Of a stretch of DNA of 64,000 bases, positions 45,268 to 54,078 are shown piece after piece. The notes under the pieces were generated by a model that saw only the letters and a list, made by a program, of their open reading frames with translations, made no database searches and was not told the DNA's origin. The DNA comes from Gammaproteobacteria bacterium (GTDB lineage Bacteria > Pseudomonadota > Gammaproteobacteria > Pseudomonadales > Azotimanducaceae): assembly GCA_009846005.1 (NCBI GenBank), contig VXYL01000088.1:27504-91503 (forward strand). Reading direction: 5' to 3'. The number at the start of each line of letters is the position of its first letter. The first letter of the stretch is position 1. The translations under genes were made by a program, and so were the position numbers.

Positions 45268-45524
45268 TGTCGCGGCCGACGCCTGACGCTCGTCATAGCC
45301 ACGCTTTCGGAACCGGCCCTCGGTGCCGGGTCGCCTGTCGCGCCTTTGGATTTGACAGCCATCGGTTGGGCTACTAGGCGTATTCCAGATGGGTAACGTC
45401 GGTGCGTTCACGTCCTGACACCGAGCCGCGACCGGCGCTGAGTGGTACGCTTGCAGCTGCAACTTATCAAATGGAGTTGGAGCGACGTAGAGCAACGCAA
45501 GTGCAGCCGTACAGAGGGGGACAC

Positions 45525-48317
45525 ATGTGGGATGCAACTAGGAACGAATTGGGGAGGAACGACCTCCACGCAACCGATACGGGGCAGAGGCCAGGCGGTT
45601 GCCTTACATCGGCGCTACTGGGGCTGGCTGCGGGCGTCTGTTCGGCAGTCGCCGCGGCGGAAGACGCCCGCGACGAGGCCTATATCGAGGAGATCATCGT
45701 CACCGCCGAAAAGCGCGAGGAGAGTGCGCTCAAGGTACCGTTGACGCTGACGGCGTTCAGCGAACAGATGATCGAGGAGCTCGGCATGACCAATGCCCTC
45801 GATCTCGAGCAGATGGTGCCGGGGTTGCAGCTTGGGTCCGCGCCCCTGCAGCAACGGAGCGACGGCCAGGGCATCACCATTCGCGGCATCGGCACGCAGA
45901 GTGCGCGCGAGCTGCACTCGGACTTGGCCGTGGCCGTCTACGTCGACGGCGTCTACACCGTCGACACCTTCGGGCTGGCGCCGAACCTGTTCGACGTCGA
46001 GCGCGTTGAGGTGGCGCGCGGCCCGCAGGGCACGTTGAATGGTCGGAACTCCATCGCCGGCGCCATTCACTTCCACAGCAAGCGCCCAGCCTTCGACTGG
46101 GACGCGGACGTGCTCGCGGAACTGACCGATCAGACGTCGCAGCGCCTGAACGTCGCCTTCGGCGGCCCCATGAACGACAACGTGGCCTTCCGAATCAATG
46201 CTGGCACGCACACCGGCGACGGCACCCAGGAGAACGTCGGTCCCGGCGACGACCTCGGCGCCCCGGATCTGACGACGCTCTCAGGGCAGATCCGATTCCG
46301 CAACGACATCGTCGACTTGAATCTCAGGCGTCTGAATGTGCAGGACGACGGCACGGAGGAGCAGCTGGTGGCCTTCGGCGAACGCGACCGCAACAACCCG
46401 GATCTCGCGGGGCAATGGTATCTCTACGACCGCGAGATTCCGTCCATCACGGACTGCGCAAACCCGATCCGCATCATCGGCTTCCGGCCGGTACCCATCG
46501 ACGGCACTTTCCACTGCGACGATCTACGCAACGCCATCGACACCAACAGCGGCGCGAGCCAGACGAGCGAAACCGACCGCTACATCCTCAATGCGGACTG
46601 GCAGGTGAGCGGCGGATTGACGCTTCGCTACACCTACGGGCAATCGGATACCCGAACCGCCGCCGGCCAGGACGGCGACGGCACCAGCCGCGTCGGGTCC
46701 GCCGACGACCCGTCCGTCCCCGCGGACCTGTCGGGCGCTGACATCGAGACGTGGCGTGCTTCCGGCGCGTCCTTCGGCGACCAACGGACGGATCACATCT
46801 TCACGAACGACGAGTCCTCGCACGAACTGCAGCTCATCTCCAACCTCGACGGACCGTTCAACTTCGTGGCCGGCGTCTACACCTACGAGAACGAGACATA
46901 TTTCGAACAGGGCGGCTTGGATTTCGCGAGTCCGATCCGCTTTGTCTCGGCCGACGACGCGGCCGTCGCGGCCTCGCCGATCTTCGGCTTCTACGAAGTG
47001 ACGAGCTGCGCCTCCTATCTGGACGATTTCTTCCTGCCGACGTTCGGCGACCCCGAGACTCGGACAGCGTTCGGTCTCGGCGTCGAATGCCCGGTGGGCA
47101 GCGATCACACCAAGCAGTCCGCGTTCTTCAGCGCGACGACGTCGGAAACCACGGCCTACTTCGTCAACGCGGAGTACCGGCTCAACGACCAGTGGAGCGT
47201 CGCCGGTGGACTGCGCAGCACCGAGGACGAGAAGAGGCGCATCAATCTCGTGCCGCCGGATCTCGAAGCCCAGTCCGGCAACGTGCCCGAGGGCAACGTC
47301 GCGGGCGGACTGTTCGTCGGCGACTTCTTCGGCACCGGCGTGCCGGTGGCCTTCACGCTGCTGAACGGCACGTTCCAGCCGGTGTCGTGGGATGCGACGA
47401 TCGGTCACGTCAGCGTCGAATACACGCCCATCGAGAACAGGATGTTCTACGGCCGCATCTCCACCGGCTATCGGGCGGGCGGCTTCAACTTCGCGGGCTC
47501 GGATATTCGGGAGAGCTTCGACGAGGAGACGCTGGTCAACTACGAGATCGGCATGAAGGGGTTGTTCATGGACAACCGCCTGCAGATCACCAGCGGTGCC
47601 TTCTGGCAGGTATTCGACAACTACCAGCTGACCGCCAACCAGCCCATCCCGTCGCGGTTGCTGGAGCCCACGCGTCGGTCGCCGCTCGCCGAACAGACGA
47701 TCAACGTGCAGGACGACACCAGCATCCGCGGCATCGAGGTGGAGTGGGTGTACCTCATCAACGAGAGTTGGCGGGTGTCGGGCTACTACAACTGGCTTGC
47801 CTCCGAACTGGGCGACCACTCGACCGTGGTGCGCGCCGACCCGAACCAGCAAACCGAGCTCTACCAATACACGAACCCCCGGTCGCCGGGGCCAGACGGC
47901 GAATTCGGCACGGCGGACGACTTCATCGCCTTCAACGAAGTGCCGATTCCGCGCAACCACGGCGGCGAGGAACTGCCCCAGATGCCGAACCACAAGCTGG
48001 CCGCGACGCTGTCGTACCGTGAGCCAAGGCAAGTCCTCGACGGCTCGCTGCACGTGCTGTCCACCGTCAGCTACACGGGCGAGCGCTGGCCGCAGCGCTC
48101 GGGCAACATCGAACGCGCCAAGGTCCCGGCCTACACGCGCTGGGATGCGCGCGCGATCTGGGAGTCCAATGACGGGCAATGGACGGCAGCGGTGTACGTC
48201 CAGAACATTCTCGACAAGATCGGCATCGCCGAGTCCATCGCGATCGATCTCATCGGCGCACTGACGGAGCCGCGTCAGATAGGGGTCCAGCTTCGCTGGC
48301 GTCCGCAGCTTCAGTAG
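45525..48317 (+). CDS. TonB-dependent outer-membrane receptor
   Basis: 930 residues from ATG 45525, preceded by GAGGGGG; earlier in-frame starts exist but without a site. N-terminal leader with a hydrophobic stretch (LTSALLGLAAGVCSAVAAA), TonB-box-like IEEIIVTAEKREESALKVPL, plug domain (about 65-170, with VAVYVDGVYTVD and VERVEVARGPQGTLNGRN), then a barrel with long loops (ESSHELQLISN, WSVAGGLRSTEDEK, MFYGRISTGYRAGGFNFAG). The TAEKR and PQGTLYGRN-like motifs place it with the large class often near sulfatases and degradative genes; ligand unknown, possibly related to the sulfatases nearby. Confidence 0.92.
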   Translation: MWDATRNELGRNDLHATDTGQRPGGCLTSALLGLAAGVCSAVAAAEDARDEAYIEEIIVTAEKREESALKVPLTLTAFSEQMIEELGMTNALDLEQMVPGLQLGSAPLQQRSDGQGITIRGIGTQSARELHSDLAVAVYVDGVYTVDTFGLAPNLFDVERVEVARGPQGTLNGRNSIAGAIHFHSKRPAFDWDADVLAELTDQTSQRLNVAFGGPMNDNVAFRINAGTHTGDGTQENVGPGDDLGAPDLTTLSGQIRFRNDIVDLNLRRLNVQDDGTEEQLVAFGERDRNNPDLAGQWYLYDREIPSITDCANPIRIIGFRPVPIDGTFHCDDLRNAIDTNSGASQTSETDRYILNADWQVSGGLTLRYTYGQSDTRTAAGQDGDGTSRVGSADDPSVPADLSGADIETWRASGASFGDQRTDHIFTNDESSHELQLISNLDGPFNFVAGVYTYENETYFEQGGLDFASPIRFVSADDAAVAASPIFGFYEVTSCASYLDDFFLPTFGDPETRTAFGLGVECPVGSDHTKQSAFFSATTSETTAYFVNAEYRLNDQWSVAGGLRSTEDEKRRINLVPPDLEAQSGNVPEGNVAGGLFVGDFFGTGVPVAFTLLNGTFQPVSWDATIGHVSVEYTPIENRMFYGRISTGYRAGGFNFAGSDIRESFDEETLVNYEIGMKGLFMDNRLQITSGAFWQVFDNYQLTANQPIPSRLLEPTRRSPLAEQTINVQDDTSIRGIEVEWVYLINESWRVSGYYNWLASELGDHSTVVRADPNQQTELYQYTNPRSPGPDGEFGTADDFIAFNEVPIPRNHGGEELPQMPNHKLAATLSYREPRQVLDGSLHVLSTVSYTGERWPQRSGNIERAKVPAYTRWDARAIWESNDGQWTAAVYVQNILDKIGIAESIAIDLIGALTEPRQIGVQLRWRPQLQ

Positions 48318-48326
48318 ACAGCAACT

Positions 48327-48351
48327 AGGGCCACGACCACGTCGTGGCCCT
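48327..48351 (+). terminator. strong hairpin after TonB receptor gene
   Basis: AGGGCCACGAC and GTCGTGGCCCT pair perfectly over 11 bp around CAC, 9 bp after the receptor stop. No T-run follows (GCCTCTCCTG), so it is terminator-like rather than a classical intrinsic terminator. Between it and the next gene (48352-48670, 319 bp) I see no convincing gene. Confidence 0.6.
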
Positions 48352-48670
48352 GCCTCTCCTGTCTTGGGCCGCACCGTGAAGGCGGGGAGCGGCCATGCGC
48401 TCAAGTGTCCAGACGGGTATCGCTTGAGAGCGCTCACGGTGGATGATCGGGATTCGCTGGTCGCGCCCGTTCCTTTTCGCAATCCACCTAGGGAGGTCGT
48501 CCGCCCAACGTCGTTGCCACCCGTGTACGACACGGTCGAGCCCGACGTGGCGACCCACGAGACTCGCGGCGGTTCAGTGCCTCGGCGGCATGGCACGGGA
48601 GACTGCTTTCCAACGCTTGATTAGCCGGTTCGTTCGGTTCAGCCTAGCTGTCGAGGCGAGAGGGAAGGCA

Positions 48671-49258
48671 ATGGCGCGGCGAATCTTGGGTGTGCTGCTG
48701 CTCGCCGGTCTTTGCCAAGCGGCTTCCGCCGACCAGGAGGAAGACTTCCGTACGGCATACGAGGCCTACCGGCAACATGTCGCGGCTGGCAGGACAGCCG
48801 AGGCCAGGGCGTCCGCCGAGGAAGCCTACCGGCTCGGATCGAGGCTCTACGGCCGGAACAGCGCCAACGCGGCGAAACTCGCGATCAACTATGCGGAGCT
48901 GCTCAACGACGATGCCGAGTACAAGAAGGCGGCCAGGATCCTCCGGAACAAGATCGAGGCGATGGAGGAGGCCTACGGGGCCGGCAGCCCGGAACTCATC
49001 GCCGTGCTTGTCGAGACGGCGCGTGCCCGGTTCGATCCGAAGCGTCCGGATGCCGCGCTCGCCCATTTCCGGCGCGCGTCGGCCCTGCTCGCGGCCGACG
49101 CCGATGTCCGCTACCGTGGCCTCAAGAACTACGACATCGCCACCGAGCTGGTTCGGCGCGTCGGTCAGGACCGACGATGTGACCTTCACGTACTCCTTCG
49201 ATTTCGCATCGTCGTCGCGGGAGTCGGACCGAAGGACCGGGTTCATGGCCGGGTTTAA
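48671..49258 (+). CDS. exported TPR protein, C-terminus possibly frameshifted
   Basis: 195 residues with a signal peptide (MARRILGVLLLAGLCQAASA) behind an AGGGAAGG site. Residues 22-150 are tetratricopeptide-like helices (FRTAYEAYRQHVAAGRTAEA, GSRLYGRNSANAAKLAINYA, YGAGSPELIAVLVETARARF, ALAHFRRASALLAADADVRY). After ELVRRVGQ the frame continues with an unconvincing RRCDLHVLLRFRIVVAG tail, whereas the +1 frame reads DDVTFTYSFDFASSSRES and GFMAGFNLSMPP to a stop at 49304, which looks more protein-like. A single frameshift near 49165 would join them. Confidence 0.65.
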   Translation: MARRILGVLLLAGLCQAASADQEEDFRTAYEAYRQHVAAGRTAEARASAEEAYRLGSRLYGRNSANAAKLAINYAELLNDDAEYKKAARILRNKIEAMEEAYGAGSPELIAVLVETARARFDPKRPDAALAHFRRASALLAADADVRYRGLKNYDIATELVRRVGQDRRCDLHVLLRFRIVVAGVGPKDRVHGRV

Positions 49259-49452
49259 CCTGTCGATGCCGCCGCCCAGGGGTTCGATGTCGGGCGCCAA
49301 GTAGCCATTTGAAATACCGTGCCGCAAAGCGCTGCCAGCGGAAGACTTGGAAGACTAGACCGCCCATGATCGCGGTGGTCGGGTCGGCCCGTGCGGACAG
49401 GCTCACCTCAGCGAGCTTTCACGGACGAGAACTGGCTAGGGAGATTCGCACT

Positions 49453-50931
49453 GTGCAGCATAGACCCAACATCGTCCTGATCTTCTCGGACCAGCATCGG
49501 GGCGACGCGCTTGGTTGTGTTGGAAACCCTGTAGTTCGAACGCCCAACCTGGACGGCTTGGCCGCCGAAGGCGTCATCTTCCGAAACTGCAACACGAACT
49601 CACCCCTGTGCATGCCCGCGCGGGCCTCGTTGATTACGGGCATGTACGTCAACGAGCACGGCGCCTGGGGGAATCGTACCGAGGCCGATCGCCACGGGCC
49701 GAGCCATGTGAGGAACATCCGGGATGCCGGTTACTGCACTGCCGTGATCGGCAAGACCCATTTCCGGCTGTACCAGGCCGACGACGGCCACACGCGCGAC
49801 CATGCATCGGGATTGCACGACTGGGGATACGAGTTCGCCCACGAGACCAAGGACACCATCCCCTCGGCCACCCACCGCTGCTACTACACGGACTTCCTGG
49901 CCGAGAGAGGGAAGCTGCAGGTCTACGAGGACTGCGCGCGCAACTTCAGGCTGGGGCAGAGCACGGGTTTCCTGCGCCCGTGGGAACACCTGCCCAACCT
50001 CCTCGAAGAGGGTGAGCACATCGACGCCTATATCGCCAACACGGCGTCGGAATGGATTCGAAGCTATGCCGACGACAGGCCGTTCTACCTCCAGGTCTGC
50101 CTGATGGGGCCGCATCCCCCGTTCGACGCGCCGGCGAGATACCGGGACATGTTCGACCCAGAGGAAATGCCCCGGGCGATCATGGAACCGCCGGCCGAAC
50201 CCGTTTCTCCCCAGATCAGAACGATGTTCTCGCGGCGGGGCTTAAAGGACATGACCGAGTCCCAGAGCCGGACGTTCACGAGTCACTACTACGCAAAGGT
50301 CGCGTTCGACGACCATGTGATCGGCGTCGTCCTTCAGGCTTTGCGGGATACGGGCCGGATGGCGGACACGTGGATCGTCTATACCTCCGACCACGGCGAA
50401 ATGCTCGGCGATCACCGGCTTGCCCAGAAGTCGGTGTTCTACGAGGGCGCGCTCAACATACCGCTGATCGTGAGACCGCCTGGCGGAACCGAGTCATGGA
50501 CGGCGCCCGACCTGACGGACCACTACGACATCTGCGCTACCCTGCTTGACGCTGCCGGTGCCGACCCCCTTGAAGTCGACCATGGCCTTTCGTTGCGTCC
50601 GAAGATCGAGGCCGGTTCCGACGCGAGCGATGCAGAGCGCGGCAAGGACGTCGTCTTCAGCGAGGTGAACCTGTACTCCATGGCGCGGACCGAGCGCTAC
50701 AAGATGACCATCGACTCGCTGACGCGAAAGCCCCTGGAACTGTACGACATGGCGGACGATCCGCAGGAGCTCTTCAACCTGGTTGAGGAACCGGGACTTT
50801 CGGGCGTGCGCGACCGCTTCCTAGGGGACTACTTCGATCATCTGCTGGCCAAGGTGAACGAGACGAAACTCAAGGTGTACCAGGAGGGTGGCATACCTAC
50901 CAGACTGCACCAGGACTACCCTGAGTATTGA
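49453..50931 (+). CDS. sulfatase family hydrolase, cytoplasmic
   Basis: 492 residues from GTG 49453 behind AGGGAG; the product starts MQHRPNIVLIFSDQHRGDAL and has no signal peptide. It carries a canonical activation motif CMPARASLITG (Cys53; C-x-P-x-R), metal residues in FSDQHRGD, IGKTHFR, MGPHPPF and YTSDHGEMLGDH, and a Lys in AQKSVFYEGALNIPLIV. The DQHRGDA start is typical of choline-sulfatase/iduronate-sulfatase-like or phosphonate monoester hydrolase groups. Activation needs a formylglycine-generating enzyme or anSME, not present here. Confidence 0.9.
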   Translation: MQHRPNIVLIFSDQHRGDALGCVGNPVVRTPNLDGLAAEGVIFRNCNTNSPLCMPARASLITGMYVNEHGAWGNRTEADRHGPSHVRNIRDAGYCTAVIGKTHFRLYQADDGHTRDHASGLHDWGYEFAHETKDTIPSATHRCYYTDFLAERGKLQVYEDCARNFRLGQSTGFLRPWEHLPNLLEEGEHIDAYIANTASEWIRSYADDRPFYLQVCLMGPHPPFDAPARYRDMFDPEEMPRAIMEPPAEPVSPQIRTMFSRRGLKDMTESQSRTFTSHYYAKVAFDDHVIGVVLQALRDTGRMADTWIVYTSDHGEMLGDHRLAQKSVFYEGALNIPLIVRPPGGTESWTAPDLTDHYDICATLLDAAGADPLEVDHGLSLRPKIEAGSDASDAERGKDVVFSEVNLYSMARTERYKMTIDSLTRKPLELYDMADDPQELFNLVEEPGLSGVRDRFLGDYFDHLLAKVNETKLKVYQEGGIPTRLHQDYPEY

Positions 50932-51035
50932 ATGCGCGGGTTCATGTGTCCGATCATGGCTGCAGATGCAGCCGCACCCCACCGCCGTGCCGCCAGCGGA
51001 TCTGACAAGGTGTCCTTCTGCGGGAATGGCGCACG

Positions 51036-51220
51036 CTACAGAAGCCCCACGTCGCCTCCCTGGAGTTCGACGAAGCGGCCATAGGCACCATCGGGAACGG
51101 CCATCATGCCCGCGGGTCGAACCCGCTCCACGGGGCCGGATTCCGAGGTGCCCGCGGCCAGCCCGAGATGCCTCACCCACGCGAGCTTGCGGACCGGGAT
51201 GGACCGACGGCGGCGATAGC
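51036..51220 (-). pseudogene. probable 3' remnant of an unidentified gene
   Basis: The 304-bp gap between two sulfatase genes contains a minus-strand frame ending in TAG (51036-51038) that reads VRKLAWVRHLGLAAGTSESG, VERVRPAGMMAVPDGAYG and RFVELQGGDVGLL, with strongly GC-biased third positions. No start codon with a ribosome site precedes it and it fades into the 3' side of the 51236 gene. I cannot assign a family. Confidence 0.35.
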
Positions 51221-51235
51221 TCGTTCGTTGTGACG

Positions 51236-53521
51236 CTACTGGCGTGCCATCTCGGCCCGTGCCTGCGCGGCGAGGAGCGCATTGCTGGAGCTGCCGAGTT
51301 CGACGTCGATCTCATGCAACGTGCCCGTGAACGCGAAGGGCGCCTCGTAGCGTTCCGACACGGCCAGTCCGTAGTCTTCGCCGATGCTGGCCCCGACGGA
51401 GCTGACGGCGAACATCATGTAAGGAATCTCGGCGTCGGCGCAGGGTTCGCCGTCGATGGCGAGTGTTGCGGTACCACCTGGCGATCCGGGCGTGCGACGC
51501 AGGTGGACGGAGACGATGGCGTCGCCGGCGGGGACGGGCACCGTGGATTCGACCACCGAGTGGTCGCCGAACGCGTTGTAGTCGAGTACGAGGCGATCGG
51601 CCTGGATGAAAACGGAGAGGCCAGCGTTCGCGTTTCCGAGTGCGAAGAGGGTGCCCTCTTCGCCACCTTGGCGGGTGATGCGGGCTCGCAGGTCCCAGGC
51701 GGAACCGCCCGGTAACGGCGAGGCGGCGGTCGGAATCGGCGACATCGGCGGGCGGTAGCGGTAGCGCCGGTCGGTGCGATGCGGCGACTGGTCGTTGAGC
51801 CGCCGCCGGAACAGCTGCCGCATGCGGTCGTCGAGCGGCAGCACGCCATGACGTTCGGCTTCGGACCACCACAGATCGATCAGGGTCGCGAGCCGGGTAG
51901 GCTCCGTCTCGGCGAGATCGTTGCACTCCGAAGGGTCGGCATCTAGGTCGTAGAGTTCCCATCGGTCCTCGTCGAAGGGCGTCCCTCCGACGTGGCGGGT
52001 GACGGCCTTCCACCAGCGTCCATCGCGCTCGACCACGAGTCCTCGCGAGCCGGCGTTCTCGAAGTACTGGAGTCGGTTAGTCGCGGCGGCGTCGGGGTCG
52101 GTGAGCACGGACGCGAATGAGTGCCCGGTGACGGGAAGCTGGGTGCGACCGCCGAGCACCGCCGGCGGCGACAAGCCGAGCAGTTCGTAGAGCGTCGGCA
52201 CCACGTCGGCGACATTGATGAACTGATGGCGCAGGGTTCCCCGCTGGGCCTCGTCGATGCCCCGCGGCCAGTGCAGGATCATGGGAACGTGGACGCCGCC
52301 TTCGTGGGTGTTCTGCTTGTACCACCGAAACGGCGTGTTGCCGCACTGTGCCCAGCCCCAGGGGTAGTTGGTGTGGCTGCGCGGGCCGCCGATCTCGTCG
52401 ATTCGCGCCACGGCTTCGTCCGGCGACTCGACGATTCCGTTGAAGTACTTCATCTCGTGCAGCACGCCGTAGGGACCGCCCTCTTGGGACGCGCCGTTGT
52501 CCGCCATGACCACCAGGATGGTGTTGTCCAGCTCGTCCATGGATCGAAGACCCTCGACCAGCCGGCCGATCTGGTCGTCGGTGTGATCTAGGAACGCCGC
52601 GAACGCCTCCTGGAGCCGGCAAGCGAGCAGCTTCTCGTTACCGGAGAGCTCAACCCAGGGTCTCACCCCGGGATTGTGCGGTGCCAGCGTGGTTTGCCCC
52701 GTGATGACGCCGAGTTGGAGTTGACGCTCGTACCAGCGCTCGCGAGCGTCATCCCAACCGGCGTCGTAGCGGCTGCGGTACCTGTCCAGATAGGCCCGAG
52801 GTGCCTGGTGCGGGGCGTGGGTCGCTCCGAACGGCAGGTAGGCAAAGAACGGGCGGTCGGGGCGAATGGACCGGTTCTCGTTGATCAACTTCAGCATCTG
52901 ATCGACGAGGTCCTCACTCAGGTGATAGCCCTCGTCGGGAGTCCCCGGCGGGTCCATGTGGTGGTTGTCGACGACAAGCTCGGGGTGAAACTGATCCGTC
53001 TCACCTTCCAGAAACCCGTAGAAGCGATCGAAACCGCGGCCCAGCGGCCATTGGTCGAACGGACCGGCGGCGGATGTATCGCTGGTCGGTGCCAGGTGCC
53101 ACTTGCCGGTGCAGAGGGTTACGTAGCCCTCGGCGCGGAGCACCTCGGCGATCGTCCCGGCATCGTTCGAGATGTGCCCAAGCTGGTTCGGGAATCCTGT
53201 GGTGAAGTTCGAGATCGTGCGCATCCCGACGGCGTGCTGGGATCGCCCGGTCAGTAGTGACGCCCGGGTCGGGGAGCACAACGGGGTGACGTGGAAGTTC
53301 GTGAACTTCAATCCGTTGGCGGCCAGCGTGTCGATATGGCGGGTATCGATGTCGGAGCCGTAGCAGCCGAACTGCGCGAAACCGACGTCGTCGAGCAGCA
53401 CGATCACGACATTCGGCGAGTCGGAACCCGGGTGGCGCCGCCGCTCGAAGTGCGGTTCCGACTCGGCGAGCGTGCGACCGATCTTGCCTTTGAAGGCGGA
53501 CGGTGAACGGGGGTCTTTCAT
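51236..53521 (-). CDS. arylsulfatase with C-terminal beta-sandwich domain
   Basis: 761 residues, no signal peptide. Residues 30-560 are an arylsulfatase A/K1-type catalytic domain: PNVVIVLLDDVGFAQFGCYG (Asp-Asp), CSPTRASLLTGRSQHAVGM (canonical C-x-P-x-R, Cys82), CTGKWHLAP (Lys, His), YLPFGATHAPHQAP (His), VVMADNGASQEGG (Asp-Asn) and FRWYKQNTHEGGVHVPMI (Lys). Residues 610-750 form a domain (GSAWDLRARITRQGGEEGTL to FTGTLHEIDVEL) like that found at the C-terminus of large bacterial arylsulfatases. It acts in the cytosol on an imported sulfate ester; substrate unknown. The stop of the adjacent membrane gene is 50 bp upstream. Confidence 0.93.
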   Translation of the reverse strand: MKDPRSPSAFKGKIGRTLAESEPHFERRRHPGSDSPNVVIVLLDDVGFAQFGCYGSDIDTRHIDTLAANGLKFTNFHVTPLCSPTRASLLTGRSQHAVGMRTISNFTTGFPNQLGHISNDAGTIAEVLRAEGYVTLCTGKWHLAPTSDTSAAGPFDQWPLGRGFDRFYGFLEGETDQFHPELVVDNHHMDPPGTPDEGYHLSEDLVDQMLKLINENRSIRPDRPFFAYLPFGATHAPHQAPRAYLDRYRSRYDAGWDDARERWYERQLQLGVITGQTTLAPHNPGVRPWVELSGNEKLLACRLQEAFAAFLDHTDDQIGRLVEGLRSMDELDNTILVVMADNGASQEGGPYGVLHEMKYFNGIVESPDEAVARIDEIGGPRSHTNYPWGWAQCGNTPFRWYKQNTHEGGVHVPMILHWPRGIDEAQRGTLRHQFINVADVVPTLYELLGLSPPAVLGGRTQLPVTGHSFASVLTDPDAAATNRLQYFENAGSRGLVVERDGRWWKAVTRHVGGTPFDEDRWELYDLDADPSECNDLAETEPTRLATLIDLWWSEAERHGVLPLDDRMRQLFRRRLNDQSPHRTDRRYRYRPPMSPIPTAASPLPGGSAWDLRARITRQGGEEGTLFALGNANAGLSVFIQADRLVLDYNAFGDHSVVESTVPVPAGDAIVSVHLRRTPGSPGGTATLAIDGEPCADAEIPYMMFAVSSVGASIGEDYGLAVSERYEAPFAFTGTLHEIDVELGSSSNALLAAQARAEMARQ

Positions 53522-53571
53522 GCGGTCATTTTCCAGTCAGTGGTTTCTCGATACTGCTAGGCGCGCGCTGC

Positions 53572-54066
53572 TCATCCGGGGCGACGCCAGGCGAACCAGG
53601 CGAAGAGCGCCATAACGATCCCGCCGACGATAAGAACGACCGCGACGTAGCGGACGAGGTCGCCAGCCGGGTTGAAGATCCGGGACAGCCAGAAGGCGTA
53701 CGTGGCCGCGTAGACGCCCAGGTAGACTGCCGCGAGAAGCACTGGCCGCGGCCGGTATATCCGCGACAACGCGAATGCCTGAATGGCCGCCATCGCCCCG
53801 ACCACGGGCCCCGTGACCACGAAGAACAGGTACGCCGTGACATCGAGGTACTCCCGCAGCAGCGCCATCAAGAGGAAGCCAAGCATTTCGGTGGGCAGGA
53901 CCCCGAGCACCGCGACGAGCGCGACGGTGACGACCTTCACGGCATCGGAACGGAACAGGTCTCGGCTGCCCTCCTTGCGGGTCGCCCCGTACACGCCGCT
54001 CCCTATCAGCACTAGGAGATAGAGCGTCGCTGAGGCGAGGATGACGACGAGCAATGCGGCGGGCAC
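53572..54066 (-). CDS. small integral membrane protein downstream of the selenoprotein
   Basis: 164 residues from GTG 54066, with about five hydrophobic segments (near 2-22, 43-65, 73-95, 108-128 and 140-158) joined by short charged loops (YGATRKEGSRDLFRSDAVK, SRIYRPRP). No family recognised. It starts 12 bp after the stop of the selenocysteine-containing gene, so the two are in one transcript; it may be a membrane partner of that redox protein. Confidence 0.65.
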   Translation of the reverse strand: MPAALLVVILASATLYLLVLIGSGVYGATRKEGSRDLFRSDAVKVVTVALVAVLGVLPTEMLGFLLMALLREYLDVTAYLFFVVTGPVVGAMAAIQAFALSRIYRPRPVLLAAVYLGVYAATYAFWLSRIFNPAGDLVRYVAVVLIVGGIVMALFAWFAWRRPG

Positions 54067-54078
54067 CGCGCGTTCCGG

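Noticed and set aside
46524..48596. 690-codon minus-strand frame opposite the TonB receptor
   Set aside because: Shadow caused by high GC; no start site and no protein-like motif.
48352..48670. Short ORFs on both strands between the TonB receptor and the TPR gene
   Set aside because: Neither has a ribosome site, recognisable motif or convincing codon bias.
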